From JAJEEA01 sp965243615 (GTDB lineage Bacteria; Acidobacteriota; Vicinamibacteria; Vicinamibacterales; UBA8438), in assembly GCA_965243615.1 (NCBI GenBank), contig CBDEVO010000003.1, forward strand, positions 5,952,001 through 6,016,000: a DNA stretch of 64,000 nucleotides, written 5' to 3'. Under the pieces are notes generated by a model. The model made no database searches. It was not told the DNA's origin and saw nothing but the letters and a program-made list of their open reading frames with translations. Position numbers and translations under genes: made by a program. Below are positions 16,607 through 25,259 of this stretch, in pieces. How positions within the stretch are numbered: the first letter of the stretch is position 1; every line of letters begins with the position of its first letter.

Positions 16607-19600
16607 ATGGAAAACATGAACTACGGCGACCCCGTTGGGTTCTTCAGCAGGTTGGCAGACGGCAGGGAACCGCACCCCTGGCAACGCGACCTCTCACGCC
16701 CGACTATCTGCGGAAACCGCCTGATCCGCATTCCCACCGGTTTCGGCAAGACCCTGGGCGTGCTCGCAGCCTGGAGCTGGCATCGCCTGCACCGGCGAGA
16801 CGACGACTGGCCTCGCCGCCTGGTGTGGTGCCTGCCGATGCGCGTGCTCGCCGAACAGACCGAGAGCGAGGTCAGATCGGCGCTCGAACGCCTCGACCTG
16901 CTTTGGCACGGCAGGGGGAACCACGCAGACAGGGTTGGCGTCCACCTGCTCATGGGCGGCGCCGACGCCGGACGGTGGCATCTCTATCCCGAGCGTGAGG
17001 CCGTCCTGATCGGCACGCAGGACATGCTGCTCTCCCGCGCCCTGAACCGCGGCTACGCAAGCCCCAGGGCGCGCTGGCCCATGGAGTTCGGACTGCTGAA
17101 CCACGACGCCCTCTGGGTGATGGACGAAGTGCAGTTGATGGATGTGGGCCTGGCGACCTCGGGACAACTTCAGGTGTTTCGAGACGAGGACCAAGCCGCC
17201 GGCAAGTCGTTGCGCCCCTGTTTCACATGGTGGATGAGCGCGACGTTGCAGCGTGGCTGGCTGGAGAAGAGCCCGGACGCGGCCAGCTTGACCGGCGAGC
17301 TGGCTCGGAACACGCACCGTATCGCAACCGGGGACCGAGTGGGGCATCTGTGGGACGACGTAGCCAAGCCCCTGGAAGTCGTTCCGTTCGCCAATCCGAA
17401 CACGCTGGCTCGGGACATATCACGGCGCCACCGGGACGCTGGTTCCGGAAAGTCGGGGCCGACATTGGTCGTGTTGAACACGGTGAAGCGAGCCGTTGAG
17501 GTCTGGACGACACTACAGCGGGACAAGACCCTGCGGAGCGCCGGTACAGACGTTCGTCTGATGCACAGCCGGTTCCGACCCGCCGAACGACGCGCCTGGC
17601 GCGAAGGTTTCCTCAATCGACGAGCGTGCGCCCCTGACACGAACCGCATCATCGTTTCCACGCAGGTGGTCGAAGCAGGTGTGGATATCTCCGCTTTCCT
17701 GCTGGTCACGGAGCTGGCGCCCTGGCCGAGCCTCGTGCAGCGGTTCGGCCGCTGCGCACGATGGGGCGGCCCGGGCCGCATCGTCGTTGCGGACTTCAGG
17801 CACGACAGCGACCGGAAGGCCACCCCCTATTCCGTGGATGAGCTCGACGCTTCCCGCGACGCCTGCGATGCGTTGCAGGACGTGGGGCCGCTCCATCTCG
17901 AACAGTTCGAGGAAGAGAATGGCGCATTGCTGCCGCGTCTCTATCCTTACGAACCCGCGCACCTGTTGCTGCACCACGAAGTGAACGAGCTGTTCGACAC
18001 TTCGCCGGACCTGTCGGGAGCAGACATCGACATCAGCCGCTTCATTCGTTCAGGTGACGAGCGCGACGTTCACGTGTTCTGGGCCGAGCTCGCGGGGCAC
18101 GCCCCACCATCCAACCTGAAGCCGTGGCGAGACGAACTTTGCAGCGTACCCTTCATCGAGGCTCGCGACTGGCTGTGCCGATCGGGATCGGAAACCCTGA
18201 AACCGGATGTCCGGGCATGGGTCTGGGACTGGCTGAGCCGCGAGTGGCGCACGGTTGCGCGCCGCGATATCTTCCCCGGGCAGACCGTGCTGGTCGAGGC
18301 TGCCGCCGGCGGCTATCGCGACGATGCCGGATGGGATCCCAAGTCCTCGGAACCGGTTGCGCCGGTGCGAGTGGATGACGATGCCACACCCGTGAGCCGC
18401 CCGTGCTGGACACGGGACGGCGAAGGCTGGCGCCCCGGCAACCGGCGCATTCGCGTTCGTCCACCGGAAGACCACGCCGATGACGCCGAAGACGACGAGT
18501 CGCTGAGCGTTACCGCTGACTGGCAGACCATTGCCAGCCACGGTCTCCAGGTCGCCGCGGAGGTCGAGCGCATCGCGAAAGAGGTCCTGCCGGCCGGCGC
18601 GCGATTGCTGCACTTGGCCGGGCGCTGGCATGACCTCGGCAAGGCGCATCCCGCGTTTCAGAGTTCCATGCAGGCCGACGACCGCCCGGCGCGGGACGAC
18701 ATCGCCAAGGCGCCGGACAACGCCTGGCCGTGCAGCACACGCAACATGTACCGAATCGACGCCGTGGACCAGCGCCGCGGCTTCCGGCACGAACTGGCCA
18801 GCACCCTCGGCCTGTTCGGCGTGCTCCAGCGGCACGAGCCACTCCATCCGGGTTTGATCGGCCCCTGGAGCGAGTGGTTCGACGCCATCAGAGCGACGCA
18901 TGCGGACCACGGACCCGGCGGCAGGCTGGACGCCGTGAAGCCCACCGCCGTCGAACAGGAGGTACTGGATCTCGACACCGACGACTTCGACCTGCTCGCG
19001 TATCTCGTCTGCGCCCACCACGGAAAGGTACGGATGGCCTGGCACGCAGGCCCAGCCGATCAGAAGGCGGATGACCGCACGTTGCGTGTTCGCGGCGTCC
19101 GGGAAGGCGACACTCTCCCGCCCCTGCTGCTGGCTACCGCCGATGGCGCCGTCCACCGACTACCGGCCACGGCGCTCGACCTCTCGCCCTCGGAAGCGGG
19201 GTTGAGTCCCCGAACCGGCAGGAGCTGGACGGAGCGTGTGCTGGATCTCGTCGAGCGCCTCGGCCCGTTCACGCTGGCCTGGTTGGAAGCCCTGCTGCGC
19301 GCCGCCGACCAACGCGCCTCGAGCCTGACGATTGCGGATACCCTGCTACGAGGACCGGAGAACGACGATGCCGAACACCCGCTGGATGGAAGCCGTCGAC
19401 CGCTGGCGCAGCCTGTCGCCGGAGGAACGCCGCCGCCGCCACCTGAAGGCGATTCCCCGCCACGTCGCCAACTCGATGGCGATGGAGGGCGAGCCGGTGA
19501 GCGAGGCGTGGATTCGCGAACGACTCGCCCGCCGCATTCAGCCACCCGCTACATCGAGACCTCGGTCGGCATCCTGAGCTATCAGGAGCTCGCTCCGCTG

Positions 19601-20119
19601 CTCGCGGAGCGTGTGGCCGACGCTGAGCTGTCCATATCCGACCGCCGGTTCACGGATCTGCCCGTTGACGACCTTCTGATCGAGCTCCACCGCCGCGTCT
19701 GCGTGGACCTGACACCTGGAATGGCGGGACGCTGGCGCCTGCGAGACGTTCGGGTTGGCGACCATCAAGCGCCGCCGTATTGGCAGGTCCCCATGCTCAT
19801 GCGCAGCTACGCCGCCGACCTCCAGGCGCGAGTGGCGGGGCTGGACGACCACTCCGGTGAACAGCTCATTGATGACCTGACGTTTGCCGAAGGCCGCCTG
19901 CTGCACGTTCATCCGTTCGAGGACTTCAACGGCCGTGTTTCCCGACTGTTCCTGATCGAGCTGCTGTACCGTCTGGATCTGCCGGTGATCGACCCCGCCG
20001 CTTCATCACCGGAGGAGACGAAGCGCTACTTCGCAGCCTTGCGGGCGTATGACCGGCACGATGCGCGACCCCTGTCTGCAATCTGGCGACACCGGCTCGC
20101 GCTGGGAACTCCCGAATGA
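16607..20119 (+). CDS. cas3: Type I-G Cas3 helicase-HD nuclease, open frame continuing into a Fic domain
   Basis: The 1170-aa frame has three parts. Residues 1 to about 905 are a type I-G Cas3: Walker A IPTGFGKT (42-49), DEVQ (173-176), SAT (211-213), QRFGRCAR (378-385), then the C-terminal HD nuclease with WHDLGKAHPAF (H675, D676), CAHHGK and ADQRAS (D901). Residues about 920-985 are proline/arginine-rich and read like out-of-frame sequence. Residues about 986-1170 are a Fic domain with HPFEDFNGR (1102-1110); phenylalanine replaces the first glycine of the canonical HPFxDGNGR. Cas3 of operon 2 stops a few residues after its ADHRAS motif, so the Fic part is extra. A GTG at 19508 could start a separate 203-aa Fic. 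The end overlaps csx17 (ATGA). True fusion versus two genes joined by a frameshift is undecided. Confidence 0.85.
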   Translation: MENMNYGDPVGFFSRLADGREPHPWQRDLSRPTICGNRLIRIPTGFGKTLGVLAAWSWHRLHRRDDDWPRRLVWCLPMRVLAEQTESEVRSALERLDLLWHGRGNHADRVGVHLLMGGADAGRWHLYPEREAVLIGTQDMLLSRALNRGYASPRARWPMEFGLLNHDALWVMDEVQLMDVGLATSGQLQVFRDEDQAAGKSLRPCFTWWMSATLQRGWLEKSPDAASLTGELARNTHRIATGDRVGHLWDDVAKPLEVVPFANPNTLARDISRRHRDAGSGKSGPTLVVLNTVKRAVEVWTTLQRDKTLRSAGTDVRLMHSRFRPAERRAWREGFLNRRACAPDTNRIIVSTQVVEAGVDISAFLLVTELAPWPSLVQRFGRCARWGGPGRIVVADFRHDSDRKATPYSVDELDASRDACDALQDVGPLHLEQFEEENGALLPRLYPYEPAHLLLHHEVNELFDTSPDLSGADIDISRFIRSGDERDVHVFWAELAGHAPPSNLKPWRDELCSVPFIEARDWLCRSGSETLKPDVRAWVWDWLSREWRTVARRDIFPGQTVLVEAAAGGYRDDAGWDPKSSEPVAPVRVDDDATPVSRPCWTRDGEGWRPGNRRIRVRPPEDHADDAEDDESLSVTADWQTIASHGLQVAAEVERIAKEVLPAGARLLHLAGRWHDLGKAHPAFQSSMQADDRPARDDIAKAPDNAWPCSTRNMYRIDAVDQRRGFRHELASTLGLFGVLQRHEPLHPGLIGPWSEWFDAIRATHADHGPGGRLDAVKPTAVEQEVLDLDTDDFDLLAYLVCAHHGKVRMAWHAGPADQKADDRTLRVRGVREGDTLPPLLLATADGAVHRLPATALDLSPSEAGLSPRTGRSWTERVLDLVERLGPFTLAWLEALLRAADQRASSLTIADTLLRGPENDDAEHPLDGSRRPLAQPVAGGTPPPPPEGDSPPRRQLDGDGGRAGERGVDSRTTRPPHSATRYIETSVGILSYQELAPLLAERVADAELSISDRRFTDLPVDDLLIELHRRVCVDLTPGMAGRWRLRDVRVGDHQAPPYWQVPMLMRSYAADLQARVAGLDDHSGEQLIDDLTFAEGRLLHVHPFEDFNGRVSRLFLIELLYRLDLPVIDPAASSPEETKRYFAALRAYDRHDARPLSAIWRHRLALGTPE
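19368..19577 (+). CDS. VbhA-like Fic antitoxin, overlapping the cas3/fic junction
   Basis: A 69-aa frame, ATG at 19368 with GGAG about 11 bp upstream, in a different frame from the long cas3-fic reading. It reads as a real protein (SPEERRRRHLKAIPRHVANS) whereas the overlapping cas3-fic frame is low complexity here. It contains S-M-A-M-E-G, matching the S/T-x-x-x-E-G/N inhibitory motif by which VbhA-type antitoxins block ATP binding in Fic toxins. It sits directly before the Fic domain, the usual class I Fic order. Alternatively it is the original N-terminus of the Fic protein, separated by a frameshift near 19545. Confidence 0.6.
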   Translation: MPNTRWMEAVDRWRSLSPEERRRRHLKAIPRHVANSMAMEGEPVSEAWIRERLARRIQPPATSRPRSAS

Positions 20120-22395
20120 TCCACGTCCATCGACTCGACGGCTGCGCACCCGCGCCTCTGGCGCACTACCTCAAGGCGCTTGGCATCCTGCGGCTCGTCG
20201 CCGAGCAGGCCGATGCCGACGCGCGCGGGTGGTGGGACGGCGATCGCTTCCGGCTGGCGTCGAAGTTGACCCGGGAGGAGCTCGAAGCCTTCTTCCTGCA
20301 TGACTACCGGCCCACGCCACTCGTTTCGCCGTGGAACAAGGGAGCAGGATTCTTTTCCGAGAAAGACCCGGCCTTGTTCCCGATCCAGGAATCGAAGAGT
20401 CGACGATTTTCGGCATTCCGAGCTGGAATCACCGCAAGCCGGTCGCAGCTCGACGAACTCTCGAGTGCAGACAGGGACGTTCGTGACATCAAGGCGGAAA
20501 CCAAAGTACGCGGCATGAGCACGGCCGACAGGAATCGGATCAGAGCTTCCGAGAACTACAAGAAGCGGCTTCGAGAAGCGGAGAAGCGATTCAAGCGCCT
20601 CAAGGCCGATCTCATCCCCAGCTTCCGGTTGAATTGGCGCGGTGCACATAGAGAGTGGATGGACGCCGCAATGGTGTTGGGAGACGACGGTACTCCAAAG
20701 TACCCCGCGTTGCTTGGCACCGGCGGCAATGACGGCAGGCTTGACTTTACGAACAATTTCATGAAGCGGATCGGTGAAGTGTTCGACCTTGACAATGACG
20801 ACGGACAGCCCCGGCCCGTCGCACCGGCTTGGGTCCGAGGGGCCCTTTGGAATACACCCGTTTCGGGGATTCTCTCCGGAACGCCCGTTGGCCAGTACCT
20901 TCCGGGCACGGCGGGCGGGGCAAACAACGCCAATGGCCCCGATTCAGACAGTGTGATGAATCCGATGGACTTCATCATGATGCTCGAGGGGACTATTGCT
21001 TTCGCATCGAGCGCGTCCCGTCGATTCGGATCCTCGGAATCCGCCCGCGCGGCTTCACCATTTGCAGTCAACGCCAGTGGAGCCGCATACGCCAGCGCCG
21101 CGGGCAGTGACGAGAGTGCGCGTGGCGAGCAGTGGATGCCGCTGTGGTCGGGACCATCGACCTACGGAGAATTGCGCCGGTTGCTCGCTGAAGGCCGAGC
21201 CCAGATCGGTACCCGGTCCGCACGAGAGCCGCTCGATCTCGCTCGGGCCGTCAAGCGTCTCGGTACCGCTCGCGGAATCACCGCCTTCCAGCGATACGGC
21301 TACATCGAGCGCAACGGCCAGTCGAATCTGGCCGTCCCATTGGGGCGCGTCGACGTGACGCGTCGTCCCTCCGAGTACCTCGCCTGCATTGACGACCTCG
21401 ATCCGTGGCTTCGGCGCATACGCCGGGAGGCGCGCGATGCAAACGCGCCGGCGCGTTTGGCTGCCGTGGAGAAGCGCCTAGTCGATGCCCTCTTCACAGT
21501 CACCGAACGCCCTCGGAGTCCCGAGTCGTGGCAGCGTGTCCTCTTCCAGTTGACGGAGACTGAGGGAATCATGGCACGAGGCAGTGGTTTTGCAGCTCAG
21601 CCCGTGCCCCGCCTGCGCCCCGAATGGGCGACCGCCGGCTTCGACGGCACCGCGGAATTCCGCTTGGCTCTTGCCTTCGCGCTGCAGGCGCAGGGATTTC
21701 GCCGGAATACCGGAACGCCGGTCGATCCCGTCCGGCGGCATTGGCTTCCTCTCGACCGGAAACGGCCCTGGCGTTTTGCCACTACTGGTACCGGCGTTGG
21801 CGTCAGGCTCGATACGCAGCCGGAGGTCGTCATACACGGCCGCCGCGGCATTGACGATGCCGTCGCCCTGGTCGAGCGGCGCCTGATGGAAGCTTCTCGG
21901 CGTGAAGGCCGTCACCTGCCGCTCAAGGCCGCACCACGCGCGTCCGCCAGCATCGCCGATCTCGCCACGCTGCTGGCAGACAGCGTCGACCTCGACCGTA
22001 CGTTGGCCCTGGCGCGCGCGCTCATGGCCCTGGATCGCGGGGCATGGGCCGAGCAGTACATCCCGATCGAGCCGGCCCGTCCAGCGGATTGGCCGGACGA
22101 CGCTTGGCTGGCAATTCGACTGTGCACTCTCCCGTGGCCTCTCAGGACACGCTCCGGGTTCGAGCTCGACGTTGGAGCCGACCCCGCGCTTGTCCGCCGC
22201 CTTGCAGCCGGCGACGCCGCGACGGCCTTCGGTCTCGCGTCTCGCCGTCTGCGTGCGGCCGGCGTTTGCTGCACGGTGCGCGCGAGCACAGCGTCCGTTG
22301 ACACCGCGCGGCTGTGGGCCGCAGCGCTGGCGTTTCCGATCTCGCAACGAACCGCCAGACGCCTTCTGCACCGCCTCGACCCGAACAAGGAGTGA
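20116..22395 (+). CDS. csx17: Type I-G CRISPR effector subunit Csx17 (Cas8-like)
   Basis: A 759-aa protein whose N-terminus, VHRLDGCAPAPLAHYLKALGI followed by LRLVAEQ, matches the Csx17 family, the presumed large subunit of type I-G Cascade that recognises PAM and supports R-loop formation. No catalytic motif is visible. Its ATG overlaps the stop of the upstream cas3-fic frame (ATGA), so it depends on translation of the Fic part. The stretch at about 20.3-21.1 kb is clearly less GC-rich than the chromosome backbone, consistent with transfer. AAGGAG within its last codons is the ribosome site for csb1, 2 bp downstream. Confidence 0.88.
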   Translation: MIHVHRLDGCAPAPLAHYLKALGILRLVAEQADADARGWWDGDRFRLASKLTREELEAFFLHDYRPTPLVSPWNKGAGFFSEKDPALFPIQESKSRRFSAFRAGITASRSQLDELSSADRDVRDIKAETKVRGMSTADRNRIRASENYKKRLREAEKRFKRLKADLIPSFRLNWRGAHREWMDAAMVLGDDGTPKYPALLGTGGNDGRLDFTNNFMKRIGEVFDLDNDDGQPRPVAPAWVRGALWNTPVSGILSGTPVGQYLPGTAGGANNANGPDSDSVMNPMDFIMMLEGTIAFASSASRRFGSSESARAASPFAVNASGAAYASAAGSDESARGEQWMPLWSGPSTYGELRRLLAEGRAQIGTRSAREPLDLARAVKRLGTARGITAFQRYGYIERNGQSNLAVPLGRVDVTRRPSEYLACIDDLDPWLRRIRREARDANAPARLAAVEKRLVDALFTVTERPRSPESWQRVLFQLTETEGIMARGSGFAAQPVPRLRPEWATAGFDGTAEFRLALAFALQAQGFRRNTGTPVDPVRRHWLPLDRKRPWRFATTGTGVGVRLDTQPEVVIHGRRGIDDAVALVERRLMEASRREGRHLPLKAAPRASASIADLATLLADSVDLDRTLALARALMALDRGAWAEQYIPIEPARPADWPDDAWLAIRLCTLPWPLRTRSGFELDVGADPALVRRLAAGDAATAFGLASRRLRAAGVCCTVRASTASVDTARLWAAALAFPISQRTARRLLHRLDPNKE

Positions 22396-22397
22396 TC

Positions 22398-23420
22398 ATG
22401 ACGGTAGATCTGAGACCTCTCGACAGCGCCAGTCGATTGCTGTTCAAGATTCCCTTGAAGCCTCTCCAGGGCAATCGGCTTCAGCCCACGGGATTCCCCT
22501 CCCTGGGCGCGGCGACGTTTCAGACCGCCAGCGGCACGAGCCTTCTCGTCGAGTCCGCCCAGAGCATGGCCAATCGTCTGGAAACGACCGTATGGGACAC
22601 CGCCGCCAACGATCTGAAGGACGAGTTCAAGGGTCTTTCCCACGTGCGGGTAACCCGCAACGGCGAGTTCCTGACCGACACGATCCTCGAGTCTCACAGG
22701 CTGAACAGCCCCTACCTGCTGGAGGGCAAGGACAGGACGTTCTTCAACACGCTCAAGAAGGACGTCGGCGTAATGGAAACCGGCCCGATAGATCGGCGGA
22801 AGCTCGCCCGGGCGTTGGTGAAGTACGACGTCAACTCCCTGTTGCACGGGGTGTTCCTGGCGAAGAAGGAGTTGGCCGGCGGCCGCCTCAGAGTCGCCCG
22901 CGCCCTGTCGGCCTTCGTCGAGGCCGACGACGTGCAGGTGGCTCCGTCCGGCGGCGTGAAGAACGACCACGTCAATCCGTCGGGCGTCACCAAGGATGGG
23001 TTCGGCAACGTGCCGTTTGCGCGAGACGAGTACACCGCCGAGTCGATCACCCTCTACGTCAATCTGGATCTGGCGCAGATCCGGGGCTACGGGTTGGGGG
23101 ATGCGATGGAGCGCCTCTTGATCCTCTTGGCGCTGTACAAGCTGCGGGCACTGACCGACGCGGGAATGCGTCTGCGAACCGCGTGCGATCTTCACGTAGA
23201 GGAGGCAACCATCGAGGCCACGCTGCCCCGCGGGTGGCTCCTGCCCAAGCTCGACGACCTGAAGGAGGGCCTGAAGAGCGCGATTCCCGACTGCAAGGGA
23301 CAGATGGTAGTAGAGGAGGTGACGTTCGAAGACGAGCTCAAGAAGGGAAAGGACTCGCATGACGCCGTGTCGGACGAGGGGTCGGGCGACCCAGCCGGGG
23401 CCGAGGCCGGGAGCGAGTAG
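22398..23420 (+). CDS. csb1: Type I-G Cas7 (Csb1/GSU0053 family)
   Basis: A 340-aa Cas7-type backbone subunit that coats the crRNA spacer. Family blocks include LKPLQGNRLQPTGFPSLGAA, ETTVWD, FLTDTILESHRLNSPYLL and SLLHGVFLAK. The acidic Asp/Glu/Gly-rich tail is variable. The ATG at 22398 follows the csx17 stop by 2 bp with AAGGAG in place. It is separated from csb2 by 5 bp. A second, strongly diverged Csb1 is encoded at 37.9-39.2 kb. Confidence 0.9.
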   Translation: MTVDLRPLDSASRLLFKIPLKPLQGNRLQPTGFPSLGAATFQTASGTSLLVESAQSMANRLETTVWDTAANDLKDEFKGLSHVRVTRNGEFLTDTILESHRLNSPYLLEGKDRTFFNTLKKDVGVMETGPIDRRKLARALVKYDVNSLLHGVFLAKKELAGGRLRVARALSAFVEADDVQVAPSGGVKNDHVNPSGVTKDGFGNVPFARDEYTAESITLYVNLDLAQIRGYGLGDAMERLLILLALYKLRALTDAGMRLRTACDLHVEEATIEATLPRGWLLPKLDDLKEGLKSAIPDCKGQMVVEEVTFEDELKKGKDSHDAVSDEGSGDPAGAEAGSE

Positions 23421-23425
23421 GCATC

Positions 23426-25084
23426 ATGTCGGTATCCCTCGCTTTTCGGTTCCCCGCCGGGCGCTACCACGCGACGCCGTACGGCCACCACGTCAACGAG
23501 GGCCTGGTCGAGTGGCCACCGTCTCCGTGGCGGCTGCTGCGCGCGCTGATCTCCATCGGCTACACGTCCGGTGCATGGAACGGTGACGGCCCGCCCGACG
23601 TGGCGCGCGGTCTGATCGAGAACCTGGCCTCGGAGCTGCCCCACTACCGCCTTCCGCCGGCGGTCGGCGCCCACAGTCGCCACTACATGCCGACCGGCGT
23701 GCTGCACCGGAAGACGAAGATCGAGAAGACGACGCTGGTATTCGACACCTGGGCGCGAGTCGAGGACCAGGAACTGGTCGCGACCTGGCGGGACGTGGCC
23801 GTGGACGATGCCGAGCGGTCCATGTTGGTCGGCCTGACCGGACGGCTGAACTACCTGGGGCGCTCGGAGAGCTGGGTCGAGGGTCGAGTGCTCGGAACCC
23901 ACGAGCCGGTGCCGCAGATCAACTGCTTCCCTGAACAGCCGGGTAACGCGCCCGGTCGCGGCTGGGAGCAGATCGTCCTTCTTGCGCCGGACAGCGCCTC
24001 CGCTTTCGCGTCCTGGCGGGCGGCGCGCCTCCACGACGCGCTGGCCGATCTGCCGCTGCCGGAGGGAGGGAAGCCCGCCAGGGCGCTGTTCGACAAGCGG
24101 GTCAAGGCCCAGGAACCGTATCCCGCCGATCTGTTGGCCTGCCTGCAGAAGGACACGACGTGGTTGCGTTCACACGGTTGGAGTCGGCCACCTGGCAGTC
24201 GGCGCGTCTTCTACTGGCGACCGTCGGACGCAGTCTCCGTCGGTGCCCCGAGCCGGAGAACGACGGTCCGTGTCCCGTCACGCGTCGACGCCATGCTCCT
24301 CTCTCTCACGAACGCCAGCCGTAACGACCATGCGCTGCCGACGGTGACCAGGACCCTGCCGCAAGCGGAGTTGCTGCATCGCGCGCTCGTCGGCATCGCC
24401 TCCCGGAAGGGGACGCCGCCGCCCGAGCTGACCGGACGCGATGCCCACCGCCGCCCGCTGCGAGGGCCGCATGAACACGCGCACCTCAACCCCCTGGATC
24501 TTGATGGCGACGGGCACCTGGACCACGTTCTCGTCTGGGCACCCGGGGGACTCGGCGCGGAATCCCAGGCCGCGGTGCGCGCCGCGCGGATGACCTTTAC
24601 CAAGGGCGGTATCGAAGCCCTGCGCCTGGCCCTGGCCGCGGCCGGCCATCTGTCGGATATGGTCAGACTGCCTGGAACGACTGGGCGACGGATCGCGCGC
24701 CTGACGCACTGTGCCGCGAATTGGCAGTCGGTGACTCCTTTCGTGCCTCCGAGGCATGTCAAGGCGCGTGGGAAGAACACGTTGGAAGGGCAGGTACGTG
24801 CCGAGCTGCGTTCACGAGGCTTCCCCGACCCGACCACGGTGCTTCCGCTCGTGCCCGGTCTCCGAAGCCGAAGCGATGCCGCACCGGGTGGCGGGGCCGG
24901 CGGTGAACGCGACGCGCCGAAGTGGAATCGGTTTCGCCATTTCAAGCTTGTCCGTCAACGTGGGCCGGAACCTCCGCTCACCTGCGGATTCGCCGTTCGC
25001 CTGGAATTCCCGGAGCCCGTTCAGGGCCCCATCGCGATCGGGTACGGGTCGCACTTCGGTTTGGGGTTGTTCGAGTGCGATTGA
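23426..25084 (+). CDS. csb2: Type I-G Cas5-Cas6 fusion (Csb2/GSU0054 family)
   Basis: A 552-aa RAMP protein thought to combine crRNA processing (Cas6) and 5'-handle binding (Cas5). The N-terminus FRFPAGRYHATPYGHHVNEG with EWPPSPWRLLRALI, the block HYRLPPAVGAHSRHYMPTG, and the C-terminal glycine-rich loop GYGSHFGLGLFE are family hallmarks; histidines in the HSRH block are candidate processing residues. It is the last csb gene of operon 1, with 175 bp before the AAA-ATPase/nuclease gene on the same strand. Confidence 0.9.
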   Translation: MSVSLAFRFPAGRYHATPYGHHVNEGLVEWPPSPWRLLRALISIGYTSGAWNGDGPPDVARGLIENLASELPHYRLPPAVGAHSRHYMPTGVLHRKTKIEKTTLVFDTWARVEDQELVATWRDVAVDDAERSMLVGLTGRLNYLGRSESWVEGRVLGTHEPVPQINCFPEQPGNAPGRGWEQIVLLAPDSASAFASWRAARLHDALADLPLPEGGKPARALFDKRVKAQEPYPADLLACLQKDTTWLRSHGWSRPPGSRRVFYWRPSDAVSVGAPSRRTTVRVPSRVDAMLLSLTNASRNDHALPTVTRTLPQAELLHRALVGIASRKGTPPPELTGRDAHRRPLRGPHEHAHLNPLDLDGDGHLDHVLVWAPGGLGAESQAAVRAARMTFTKGGIEALRLALAAAGHLSDMVRLPGTTGRRIARLTHCAANWQSVTPFVPPRHVKARGKNTLEGQVRAELRSRGFPDPTTVLPLVPGLRSRSDAAPGGGAGGERDAPKWNRFRHFKLVRQRGPEPPLTCGFAVRLEFPEPVQGPIAIGYGSHFGLGLFECD

Positions 25085-25259
25085 GAATCTGCGGTATCGA
25101 GGCGTCCCGCCGCTCGGCGGGCGACACGACGAGGCCGGGAACTGCGGGACCGACCCCGCTGGTGCCGTGGGATGTTCCGAGCCGGAACGCCACCGGAGGG
25201 GCTCCTGTAACGCGCATCGCGAGGTCGCCCGCATTTGGCGCCGCGTGACCCGGTGCCCC

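Noticed and set aside
15978..16619. 213-codon plus-strand frame upstream of cas3
   Set aside because: Pro/Arg-rich, no ribosome site, antisense to the vapB promoter; no protein features.
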